A DNA stretch of 16,949 bases from an uncultured Candidatus Saccharibacteria bacterium (GCA_934717805.1 CAKUZG010000015.1:1-16949); one strand, 5' to 3'. Positions 5,822 through 12,432 are shown, counted from the stretch's first letter. The notes: generated from the letters alone by a model not told the origin. Made by a program: numbers and translations.

Positions 5822-7504
5822 ATGACTACGAAAAAAGTTGCAGAAAAATCTGCTGCGAAGAAAACCAATAAAAAGGTTTCGAAAAAACTTAAAGTTTTTA
5901 AATCACCTTCAGCTTTTAGCGTTTTGTTTATTATAATTGCGATTATGGCGGGATTAACTTGGTTGATTCCGTCGGGGCGATATGAATATACAACCAACGA
6001 AAAAGGTGATTCTTCAATTAAAGCAGGAAGTTACACTAGAACTGAAAAACGGTTAAAGGTTGTTGAGGAAGTTAAAGATCCAAAAAATGAGATTTCAACT
6101 TCTGACGCTGAAAGCAAAGGCTATAAAAACGCCAAAAAAGATTACGAAAACGCCAAAAAGGACAACAAAGATTTCTATATTAATCTAAAACAAGGTTTTT
6201 GGGATATTTTCACTTCGCCAATTTATGGAATGGTAAATAAACTTGATGTTATTGTCTTTGTATTAATCCTTGGTGGATTTTTGGGCGTTGTAATGAAAAC
6301 TGGTGCTCTCGATGCTTCAATCGGTGGGCTACTCAAAAAAATGAAAGGTAAAGAGAAATGGTTGATTCCAGTCTTGATGACACTCTTTGCAATCGGTGGA
6401 ACAACTTACGGTATGCAAGAAGAGGCAGTGGCTTTTTATGCATTAGTTGTGCCAATTATGCTAGCGGCAGGTTATAATGCGATGACTGCAGTAATGGTGA
6501 TTGTTCTGGGTGCTGGAGTTGGTGTTTTGGCGTCAACTGTTAACCCATTCTCAACAGGAATTGCTGCAAATGCTGCTGGGGCAGACCTTTCGAAAGTTCT
6601 TTTGCCTCAATTTATTATTCTGGTGGCATCTTTGATTGCTTCAATCATCTTTACAATGCGCTATGCCAAGAAAGTTAAAGCTGGTGGTTATTCTGAAGAT
6701 TCAAAAGGTAAACCAGCAGTTAAAGCGATTGATGCATCAAATATTCCAAAATTCACTCTTGAGCGAAAATTCGTTATGGGTATTTTTGGTTTCACATTCC
6801 TTGTAATGGTTATGTCATTAATCCCATGGGAAGATTTAGGTGTTTCTTTCTTTAAAGAATGGCATGAATGGCTTGCAACTCTACCTATTGTTGGACCAGT
6901 TTTTGGTTTTGAACACTCGGTAGCGTTTGGTAGTTGGTATTTTAATGAGATTTCAGCATTGTTCTTAATCTCGACAGTTCTTATCAAGATTCTATATTAT
7001 GAAGAATTCAAAAAAGAAGATGTTTCAGTAACTAACACCTTTCTTGCAGGTTCAGCTGATTTATTAAATGTTGCGTTGATTATTGCAGTTGCCGCTGCGA
7101 TTGGTGTTTTGATGCGCGCTGGTGGAATTCAAGATACAATTGTCTATTGGGGTGAAGACTTGTTGCGCAAGGTTCCTTCACAAATATTTGGTGTCTTGGC
7201 ATTCATTTTCTATATTCCAATGTCGTTTATAATCCCTTCTTCTTCAGGTCTGGCAGAGGCAACAATGCCAATTATTGCTCCTGTTGCAAGTTTGGCTGGA
7301 TCAACTAAAGAAATTGCTGTTGTTGCATTCGCGACAGCTTCAGGATTGCTAAACATGATTGCGCCAACAATTGCATCACTGATGGCTGGATTAGCACTTG
7401 CTGGTGTACCTTATAAAAACTGGGTGAAGCGAACGGCTCCAATTATGGCAATTTTGACAGTTATTAGCCTAGTTGTAATTGTTGCGATGGGATTTTTGAA
7501 GTAA
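5822..7504 (+). CDS. arcD: YfcC/DcuC-type arginine/ornithine antiporter
   Basis: This is a 560-residue integral membrane protein with about 12 hydrophobic segments. It contains YfcC-family motifs: GTTYGMQEEAVAFY (193-206), GAGVGVLASTVNPFSTGIA (230-248) and IIPSSSGLAEATMP (470-483). Such carriers are often ArcD in arginine deiminase operons, exchanging external arginine for internal ornithine, and the position after arcB with an AGGAGAGG site fits. It is not the APC-type ArcD. Two features are odd. The first 27 residues are extremely Lys/Ala-rich and probably cytoplasmic. A roughly 80-residue hydrophilic loop after the first helix (about 52-132) holds a short internal repeat (KNAKKDYENAKKD). 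Substrate is inferred from context; dicarboxylate or other amino acid transport is possible. Confidence 0.87.
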   Translation: MTTKKVAEKSAAKKTNKKVSKKLKVFKSPSAFSVLFIIIAIMAGLTWLIPSGRYEYTTNEKGDSSIKAGSYTRTEKRLKVVEEVKDPKNEISTSDAESKGYKNAKKDYENAKKDNKDFYINLKQGFWDIFTSPIYGMVNKLDVIVFVLILGGFLGVVMKTGALDASIGGLLKKMKGKEKWLIPVLMTLFAIGGTTYGMQEEAVAFYALVVPIMLAAGYNAMTAVMVIVLGAGVGVLASTVNPFSTGIAANAAGADLSKVLLPQFIILVASLIASIIFTMRYAKKVKAGGYSEDSKGKPAVKAIDASNIPKFTLERKFVMGIFGFTFLVMVMSLIPWEDLGVSFFKEWHEWLATLPIVGPVFGFEHSVAFGSWYFNEISALFLISTVLIKILYYEEFKKEDVSVTNTFLAGSADLLNVALIIAVAAAIGVLMRAGGIQDTIVYWGEDLLRKVPSQIFGVLAFIFYIPMSFIIPSSSGLAEATMPIIAPVASLAGSTKEIAVVAFATASGLLNMIAPTIASLMAGLALAGVPYKNWVKRTAPIMAILTVISLVVIVAMGFLK

Positions 7505-7505
7505 A

Positions 7506-7931
7506 ATGAGAGAAATTTCAAGATATCAAAGAGAATCTTTCCATCGAAAACTAACCTCGATTTTAATAATTATAGTTTTGCTAGCGATAGTTTTTGCGGC
7601 TGCTTTTGTGATAAAACTTCTTGACTTTACGTTGCCTCCAGTTCATCGAAATGTGAACGATAGTAAAAAAGAAGAATCTTCAAAAGTGGTAACAATATCG
7701 GGGAATCTGATATGCTTATCTGTTAAACAAGGTAAAGACGATCCTTCAAAAAAATGTAAGGTTGGGATTATCGATTCACAGGGTAAAAAATATGCAATAT
7801 CTGGTGGCGGGAACGTCTTTGAATTCTATGGCGGAAAAGCTGGTTCTAATGGTGTTGAAGTCTCTGGAGAAATTCAACCTGTTAATGAAAATGAAATTTA
7901 TGATATAGTTGGCACAATTAAACGTTCGTAG
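7506..7931 (+). CDS. Small membrane-anchored protein with an OB-like extracytoplasmic domain
   Basis: The gene begins 1 base after the arcD stop, so it is probably the last gene of the arc operon. The 141-residue product has one membrane helix (about 17-38) and an exported domain of about 100 residues. That domain has alternating beta-like strands (VVTISGNLICLSV, KCKVGIIDSQGKKYAIS, VEVSGEIQPV, YDIVGTIKR). The order and the G-containing strands recall small OB-fold domains, but no family is recognised and the fold is a guess. Cys70 and Cys84 flank a loop and could form a disulfide outside the membrane. It could be an arc accessory protein or an unrelated envelope protein carried in the same transcript. 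The promoter for the next gene lies inside its 3' end. Confidence 0.75.
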   Translation: MREISRYQRESFHRKLTSILIIIVLLAIVFAAAFVIKLLDFTLPPVHRNVNDSKKEESSKVVTISGNLICLSVKQGKDDPSKKCKVGIIDSQGKKYAISGGGNVFEFYGGKAGSNGVEVSGEIQPVNENEIYDIVGTIKRS

Positions 7932-7937
7932 TATAAT
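7909..7937 (+). promoter_or_regulatory. Promoter of the TylF-like methyltransferase gene
   Basis: TTGGCA (7909-7914), a 17-base spacer, TATAAT (7932-7937). The ATG at 7946 is 8 bases past the -10 box, so the transcript would begin within about 3 bases of the start codon. There is no Shine-Dalgarno, which fits leaderless translation. Confidence 0.75.
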
Positions 7938-7945
7938 AAATACTA

Positions 7946-8533
7946 ATGAAATTGTTAAGTGACCAAGTTAATGAACGTGAAATTCAAATAATTTTGCGCG
8001 AGCTCGAAAAGACTCGCGCAATTTTTGGTGATATTGTTGAATTTGGGTGTTATGTTGGAACTACTAGTGTTTTTCTAGCCAAAAAGATTGAGGAATGGGA
8101 CAACGAAAAACATCTTTGGTTGTATGATTCTTTCGAAGGCCTTCCAGAAAAATCCATAGAGGATATAAATTCGTTAGGTGAAGATTTTAAAAAAGGTGAG
8201 CTTCATGCAAGTAAGAAACAATTAATTTCAAATTTAAGAAAAGCGAATATTAAAAAGATGCCAAAAATTACAAAGGGTTGGTTTAATCAGGTTTCACGAG
8301 AGCAAATTCCTTCGAAAATTAGCTTCGCTTTTCTAGACGGAGATTATTATGATTCAATCTTAGATCCACTTAATTTAATATGGAGTAATCTTGAAAGTGG
8401 GGCCATTATTGTGGTCGATGATTATGGGAATCAAGCACTTCCCGGTGCATCAAAAGCTGTTGATGAATGGTGTAAAAAATACAATATTGCGAAGGAAGTT
8501 GAAGCAACATTGGCTATTTTTAAAAAACCATAG
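7946..8533 (+). CDS. TylF/MycF-like SAM-dependent O-methyltransferase
   Basis: The 195-residue protein has a Rossmann methyltransferase core with SAM motif I VEFGCYVGTTS (31-41), YDSFEGLP (60-67), FLDGDYYDS (129-137) and VVDDYG (156-161). These match the TylF/MycF (macrocin O-methyltransferase-like) family, where Asp residues equivalent to Asp131, Asp158 and Asp159 bind magnesium. Family members methylate sugar hydroxyls on antibiotics or surface glycans. No glycan or natural-product genes surround it here, so the substrate is unknown; an envelope polysaccharide sugar is a reasonable guess. It is shorter than TylF itself (about 255 residues), lacking N-terminal elements. It has its own promoter and appears to be monocistronic, although read-through from the arc operon is possible because no terminator separates them. 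Confidence 0.85.
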   Translation: MKLLSDQVNEREIQIILRELEKTRAIFGDIVEFGCYVGTTSVFLAKKIEEWDNEKHLWLYDSFEGLPEKSIEDINSLGEDFKKGELHASKKQLISNLRKANIKKMPKITKGWFNQVSREQIPSKISFAFLDGDYYDSILDPLNLIWSNLESGAIIVVDDYGNQALPGASKAVDEWCKKYNIAKEVEATLAIFKKP

Positions 8534-8550
8534 AAAATGCTAAAAAACTA

Positions 8551-8579
8551 TTGCGCTTGTGTATAAAATAGAGTATTAT
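8551..8579 (+). promoter_or_regulatory. Upstream promoter of the small-ORF locus
   Basis: TTGCGC (8551-8556), a 17-base spacer, TATTAT (8574-8579). It has a weaker -35 box than the promoter at 8637. A GCGCTT/AAGCGC inverted pair (8553-8558 and 8587-8592) flanks the spacer and -10 region and could be an operator or an early hairpin. Confidence 0.45.
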
Positions 8580-8595
8580 ATAAGTATAAGCGCTA

Positions 8596-8640
8596 ATGCG
8601 GTTTTTTGGGAGGAAAAACAAAAATAGCGTGTTTTGTTGA
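8596..8640 (+). CDS. Possible 14-residue leader peptide
   Basis: ATG at 8596 to TGA at 8638-8640 encodes MRFFGRKNKNSVFC, starting about 10 bases after the predicted transcript start of the upstream promoter. The stop overlaps the TTGACA of the next promoter. There is no ribosome site in front, and the length gives no statistical support. It is recorded only as a candidate. Confidence 0.15.
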   Translation: MRFFGRKNKNSVFC

Positions 8641-8665
8641 CATTTGCTATTTTTTTTGATAGAAT
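8637..8665 (+). promoter_or_regulatory. Strong promoter of the 30-residue small ORF / small RNA
   Basis: A perfect TTGACA (8637-8642), a 17-base spacer and TAGAAT (8660-8665). This has one of the best -35 boxes in the window. The predicted start near 8672 gives a leader of about 80 bases before the ATG at 8752 and a transcript of about 220 bases ending at the terminator. Confidence 0.75.
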
Positions 8666-8675
8666 GGTTGATAGG

Positions 8676-8728
8676 CTCGCGCAAAAACGTAAAATTATAG
8701 TAATAGAAACATCGGTCGAGCGCGTGAG
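8676..8728 (+). promoter_or_regulatory. Foldable 5' leader of the small ORF
   Basis: CTCGCGC (8676-8682) can pair with GCGTGAG (8722-8728) with one G-U pair. The alternative pairs GCTCG (8675-8679) with CGAGC (8717-8721) and CGCGC (8678-8682) with GCGCG (8720-8724). These are the only GC-rich blocks in an AT-rich leader, which suggests a structured 5' region. No known riboswitch class is recognised. Confidence 0.35.
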
Positions 8729-8751
8729 TTGCACAAATAAAAGGAGAACAC

Positions 8752-8844
8752 ATGCCTATCAAAATCAATTTTCCTCCTTCAAGGAAGAAAATAATTGCGG
8801 TGGATGTGGTGCCTGCTGAATGGCAACGCTACATTGAACAATAA
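8752..8844 (+). CDS. 30-residue small protein, unknown function
   Basis: ATG (8752) to TAA (8842-8844). An AAAAGGAGA site lies about 7 bases ahead of the ATG, a strong promoter lies upstream and a strong terminator begins 13 bases after the stop, so the whole unit looks built for this ORF. The peptide begins MPIKINFPPSRKK and ends VPAEWQRYIEQ. It has a basic front half, a short hydrophobic IIAVDVV strand and an amphipathic tail, with no membrane helix, signal peptide or cysteine. No family is recognised. An alternative is that the transcript is a regulatory RNA and the ORF incidental. A 61-codon overlapping frame (ending at 8819) was considered less likely because its start codons precede the predicted transcript start. 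Confidence 0.6.
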   Translation: MPIKINFPPSRKKIIAVDVVPAEWQRYIEQ

Positions 8845-8857
8845 AAATGACAAAAAT

Positions 8858-8891
8858 AAAATCTCATCCATTTTGCGGATGAGATTTTTTT
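8858..8891. terminator. Bidirectional intrinsic terminator
   Basis: A 12-base-pair stem, AAAATCTCATCC (8858-8869) with GGATGAGATTTT (8877-8888), a 7-base loop, and a T-run to 8891. The minus strand, read after the dsbA-like stop at 8907, has the same stem followed by TTTTATTTTTG, so it can end both convergent transcripts. Confidence 0.9.
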
Positions 8892-8906
8892 AATGGAATT
8901 TTAATA

Positions 8907-9638
8907 CTATTTGTTAGAATTTATCGCTTCATCTAAAGCAGCTTTTAGCTTAGAATCATCTCCCCAGATTTTTGAATCTAGATCCTTTCCATTTAGAGAA
9001 AATGATGGCGTGCCTGAAACTTTAGCTTTTGCTCCAATAGCTTGATCGTATTTAATCTTTGCTTTAACTTTTTCGCTTTCGATATCTTTTTTGAACTGAT
9101 CGATATTTAATTTAAGTTCATTTGCGTATTCTGTGAAATAATCCATACGATCATTAGCTGTTGCAGATGTCCATTCATCTTGTTTATCGTAAAGTAAGTC
9201 ATGCATTTGCCAGTACTTACCTTGAAGTCCAGCAGCTTCCGCAACGCTAGCAGCAGCTAGAGCATTAGGATGAACTGAAACTAATGGATAGTTTCGGAAA
9301 ATAAAGTTAACTTTTCCTTTATATTCTTCTGCGATAGCTTTTATTCTGTTTGATGCAGTTTTACATCCAGGGCATTGATAATCACCGTATTCAACTAATG
9401 TAACTTTTGAACTACTCTTTGAATAAACATGTTCTGCAATATTTCCAGAATCTGTGCTTGCAGGAATCTCTTTGCTAATATCAACTTTACTCAAATCAAT
9501 TTTTTCAAGACTAGATAGCCAAATAATTCCGCCCAAAAATACTACAACTAGAATACTAAAAGCTATTGCAAATTTATTATCAGCAACAAAATCCTTAAAT
9601 TTAGTAAGGTTTTTTGCCTTATCTTTCTTTTGAGCCAT
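8907..9638 (-). CDS. DsbA-like membrane-anchored thiol-disulfide oxidoreductase
   Basis: The 243-residue protein has a short basic cytoplasmic start, one membrane helix (about 23-43) and an exported thioredoxin-like domain of the DsbA/Thioredoxin_4 type. The active site is Cys89-Pro-Gly-Cys92 in VEYGDYQCPGCK. The cis-proline loop is VSGTPSF (207-213). A helical insertion (about 125-195) separates them, as in DsbA. The protein probably forms or shuffles disulfides in exported proteins. Its reoxidising partner (VKOR or DsbB) is not in the window. The start at 9638 is supported by AAAGGAGAG directly ahead and a promoter at 9690-9663. It shares a terminator with the small-ORF unit. Candidate substrates nearby are small exported proteins carrying exactly two cysteines. 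Confidence 0.93.
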   Translation of the reverse strand: MAQKKDKAKNLTKFKDFVADNKFAIAFSILVVVFLGGIIWLSSLEKIDLSKVDISKEIPASTDSGNIAEHVYSKSSSKVTLVEYGDYQCPGCKTASNRIKAIAEEYKGKVNFIFRNYPLVSVHPNALAAASVAEAAGLQGKYWQMHDLLYDKQDEWTSATANDRMDYFTEYANELKLNIDQFKKDIESEKVKAKIKYDQAIGAKAKVSGTPSFSLNGKDLDSKIWGDDSKLKAALDEAINSNK

Positions 9639-9662
9639 ACTCTCCTTTCATTAACTATTACC

Positions 9663-9690
9663 ATTTTACCATAAAAATAAGCTTTTTCAA
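9663..9690 (-). promoter_or_regulatory. Promoter of the dsbA-like gene
   Basis: On the minus strand: TTGAAA (9690-9685), a 16-base spacer, TAAAAT (9668-9663). Its -35 box covers the same bases as the proposed -35 box of the divergent gene on the plus strand, so the two promoters would compete for polymerase. Confidence 0.6.
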
Positions 9691-9712
9691 AATTGCTAAA
9701 ATATGATACAAT
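9684..9712 (+). promoter_or_regulatory. Promoter of the CNNM/CBS-like gene
   Basis: TTTTCA (9684-9689), a 17-base spacer, TACAAT (9707-9712). The ATG at 9719 is only 6 bases past the -10 box, so the mRNA would start at or next to the start codon. The -35 box is weak (4 of 6) and overlaps that of the divergent dsbA-like gene. Confidence 0.5.
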
Positions 9713-9718
9713 TATGTT

Positions 9719-10618
9719 ATGTTAATAATAAGTATATTTTTTGTAATTTTAATGCTTATAGTTTTTTCGTTAAAAGAAAAAGAAATTGATTTTTCAGAGT
9801 TTGAACTTCAGCGTCGAATTGATACAGGTGATAAACGAGCTAGAAAAATGCTCAATAAGAAAAGATTTGTTCCAATCTATAATTATTTTTTGTGTTATTT
9901 GGGATATGTGTTGATGATTTTGTCAGTAATTTCGCTTGCAAAAGTTGTTGATTTTTATCAATCGGCGTTAATTATTGTTGTAGTTTTCTTAGTTTCGAAA
10001 GTTATTTTAAGTAGTGGTATGCTTTTAGATATTGATTCAAAAATCAATCGAAAAATTATTCCATTTTTTAGCAGAATTTATTTTGCACAAAATTTGCGAG
10101 TTCAAAAGAAGCTTTCAAAAATGGCGAATAAAAAACAGCCTTGGACTTTTTATTCGAAAGAAGAACTTTTGCATTTTTTGGAAAAAGACTGCCAAATTTT
10201 AGATAAAAACGAACAAAAATGGATTGAAAAAATTTTTGAATTTAAAGATGAAACTGCTTTAGAAAAAGGAATTTCAAGCGATAAAATGGCTATTATCCAT
10301 GCAAATGATTTATTGACCCCGTTAATTATTGATGAACTTTTTAAAACAAAACAAAATATTTTTCCGGTGATGAATTCAGAAGAAACTGGTGTTAAAGGTG
10401 TAATTTTTTTGGAAGATATTACCAAAATAGATTCGAGCGATTCAAAGAAAGCGCAAAAAGTGATGCGTGAAGATTTTTTTTCATTAAAATCGGATATTAG
10501 CGCATTAAATGCTTTTGAAAAAATGATTTCGAAAGACAAAAATTATGCAATTTTGCTTGAAAAAAATGGCGATTTAGCAGGAATTGTCAATTTGACAGAT
10601 TTCATTCGCAAAAAATAG
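9719..10618 (+). CDS. Degenerate CNNM/CorC-HlyC-like membrane protein with CBS-like C-terminus
   Basis: The 299-residue protein has an N-terminal helix (1-17) and a segment FSEFELQRRIDTGDKRARKML (25-45) like the loop of CNNM (DUF21) transporters. Two more helices follow (about 55-76 and 82-104). The C-terminal half resembles a CBS pair: KIFEFKDETALEKGI (171-185), then NIFPVMNSEETGVKGVIFLEDI (213-234), and NYAILLEKNGDLAGIVNLTDFI (275-296). Full CNNM proteins of the CorC type usually run to 400 or more residues and end with a CorC_HlyC domain, which is absent. The family is linked to magnesium or cobalt efflux, but the reduced membrane domain makes transport uncertain. The start lacks a ribosome site and sits right at the predicted transcript start. 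Confidence 0.7.
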   Translation: MLIISIFFVILMLIVFSLKEKEIDFSEFELQRRIDTGDKRARKMLNKKRFVPIYNYFLCYLGYVLMILSVISLAKVVDFYQSALIIVVVFLVSKVILSSGMLLDIDSKINRKIIPFFSRIYFAQNLRVQKKLSKMANKKQPWTFYSKEELLHFLEKDCQILDKNEQKWIEKIFEFKDETALEKGISSDKMAIIHANDLLTPLIIDELFKTKQNIFPVMNSEETGVKGVIFLEDITKIDSSDSKKAQKVMREDFFSLKSDISALNAFEKMISKDKNYAILLEKNGDLAGIVNLTDFIRKK

Positions 10619-10625
10619 TAAAATG

Positions 10626-10634
10626 TGGTAAAAT
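10626..10634 (+). promoter_or_regulatory. Extended -10 promoter of the aspS operon
   Basis: TGG-TAAAAT (10626-10634) matches an extended -10 element. No good -35 box lies 17 bases upstream; a TTGACA at 10592-10597 is too far away (31 bases). The leader would be about 25 bases and carries TTAGGAGAAAT before the ATG at 10666. Confidence 0.5.
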
Positions 10635-10665
10635 ATAAAGAGTTAATTCAGAAATTAGGAGAAAT

Positions 10666-12432
10666 ATGCGAACGCTTACGAAAAATTCAAAAAATATGGT
10701 GGGTGAAAAAATTACAGTAAAAGGCTGGGTTAATTCTCGGCGTGATCATGGTGGTTTAATTTTTATTGATTTACGTGATCATTCTGGACTACTTCAACTT
10801 GTGATTTCGCCAGATTTTATGGATAGCTTTAAGTTGGCTGAAAAATGTCGTGATGAATTTGTTATTTCGGCAACCGGTGTAGTTAAAGAGCGTGATGAGA
10901 ACTTAAAAAACCCAAATATTTTGACTGGCGATATTGAATTGGTGGTTGAAGACTTTGAAATTTTAAACCGAAGCGAACCTTTGCCAGTCACAGTTTCTGA
11001 TAACGGCCAAAAATCAAATGAAGAATTACGTTTGAAATATCGTTTCTTGGATTTGCGTCGTGAAAAAATGCAAAAAATGTTACGTCGTCGTGCAGAATTT
11101 TATCGTGAAATTCGAAAATTTATGGAAAACCATGAATTCGTTGAGATTGCAACGCCAATTCTTGCTAATTCTAGCCCAGAAGGCGCACGCGATTTCTTGA
11201 TTCCGAGTCGTGTTCATCCTGGAAAATTCTATGCTTTGCCGCAAGCTCCACAGCAGTTCAAACAGCTTTTAATGGTTGGTGGAATTGATAAATACTATCA
11301 AATTGCTACTTGTTTCCGCGATGAAGATCCGCGCGCGGATAGGCTTTATGGGGATTTTTATCAGTTAGACCTCGAGAAGGCTTTTGTTGAAAGTGGTGAA
11401 GAAGTTCGAACTGAAATGGAAGTTCTTATTAAAGAATTGGTGAAAAATTTTGCTGGAAAGAAACTTTTGAGCGAAGAAATTCCACGGATTCCTTATGAAG
11501 TTGCGATGGAAAAATACGGTAGTGATAAGCCTGATTTGCGTTTCGGAATGGAATTGATTGATCTAAATGACGCATTGGCTGAAACTGAATTTGGTGTATT
11601 TAAAAATGCCGAATGTGTAAAAGCGATTTGCGTAAAAAATGGTGCAAGTTTGAGCCGTAAACAAATTGATAACTTCACTGAAATCGCCAAAAGTGAGGGT
11701 GCTGGTGGTTTGGCGTATATTACATATGCTGAAGGTGAAGCAAAAAGCCCAATTATTAAATTCTTGAGTGAAAATGAACTTTCGAAAATTAAAGAAGAAA
11801 CTGGTGCAGAAGATGGTGATGCGATTTTCTTTGGCGCAGATAAGCGTGAAGTTGTGAATAAAGTTTTGGGTCGCCTTCGAAATGAATTTGCTACTTTCTT
11901 CAACTTAAAAAATAATGATGAAGTTGCTTTGGCTTGGGTTGTTGATTTTCCATTCTATGAATTTGATGAGAAAAATCAGAAAGTTGACTTTGGCCATAAT
12001 CCATTTTCAATGCCAAAAGGTGGCGTTGAAGCTCTTCGAAATGCTGAAACTGATGCTGAAAAATTGGCGATTAAAGCCGACCAGTATGATATGGTAATGA
12101 ATGGTTATGAAATTTGCTCAGGCGCTGTTCGAAACCATAATCCAGAAGTAATGTATGAAGCTTTCGGCCTTCTTGGGTATGATAAAAAATATGTTGAGGA
12201 TAAATTTGGCGCAATGTTAAACGCCTTTAAATTTGGCGCTCCACCACATGCGGGTTGTGCATTTGGTTTGGATCGAATTTTCATGATTTTGATGGACGAA
12301 GAAAATATTCGTGAAGTTGTGGCATTCCCTAAGAATGGTTCGGGTGTTGATGTAATGATGAGTTCGCCAAGTGTAGTTGATGAAAACCAATTAAAAGAAT
12401 TAAAAATTGAAATTGCTGAAGATGAGGATTAA
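10666..12432 (+). CDS. aspS: Aspartyl-tRNA synthetase, bacterial type
   Basis: It charges tRNA with aspartate. The 588-residue length is normal. Order of domains: OB-fold anticodon-binding domain (about 1-105), class II catalytic core, an inserted GAD domain (about 275-415), and the end of the core. Motif 2 is FRDEDPRADR (217-226) and motif 3 is GLDRIF (534-539). After motif 2 the usual QPEFTQ reads LYGDFYQ, an insertion-type variant. The OB domain has RRDHGG with His28. In Pseudomonas AspRS a histidine at this place marks a non-discriminating enzyme that also forms Asp-tRNA(Asn), so a GatCAB route to Asn-tRNA is possible. TTAGGAG supports the start. Three genes follow with overlaps or a 9-base gap, forming an operon. 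Confidence 0.96.
   Translation: MRTLTKNSKNMVGEKITVKGWVNSRRDHGGLIFIDLRDHSGLLQLVISPDFMDSFKLAEKCRDEFVISATGVVKERDENLKNPNILTGDIELVVEDFEILNRSEPLPVTVSDNGQKSNEELRLKYRFLDLRREKMQKMLRRRAEFYREIRKFMENHEFVEIATPILANSSPEGARDFLIPSRVHPGKFYALPQAPQQFKQLLMVGGIDKYYQIATCFRDEDPRADRLYGDFYQLDLEKAFVESGEEVRTEMEVLIKELVKNFAGKKLLSEEIPRIPYEVAMEKYGSDKPDLRFGMELIDLNDALAETEFGVFKNAECVKAICVKNGASLSRKQIDNFTEIAKSEGAGGLAYITYAEGEAKSPIIKFLSENELSKIKEETGAEDGDAIFFGADKREVVNKVLGRLRNEFATFFNLKNNDEVALAWVVDFPFYEFDEKNQKVDFGHNPFSMPKGGVEALRNAETDAEKLAIKADQYDMVMNGYEICSGAVRNHNPEVMYEAFGLLGYDKKYVEDKFGAMLNAFKFGAPPHAGCAFGLDRIFMILMDEENIREVVAFPKNGSGVDVMMSSPSVVDENQLKELKIEIAEDED

Noticed and set aside
8634..8819. 61-codon ORF ending in NNCGGCGAC
   Set aside because: Its TTG start overlaps the -35 box and its internal ATG (8664) overlaps the -10 box of the strong promoter. 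It has no ribosome site and overlaps the better supported 30-codon ORF in another frame.
10592..10624. TTGACA (10592-10597) paired with TAAAAT (10619-10624) as the aspS promoter
   Set aside because: The spacer is 21 bases, too long for normal sigma-70 use; the extended -10 at 10626-10634 is a better candidate.
12407..12421. TTG start at 12407 for the secreted protein
   Set aside because: The ATG at 12422 gives a standard signal peptide and a usual overlap with aspS.
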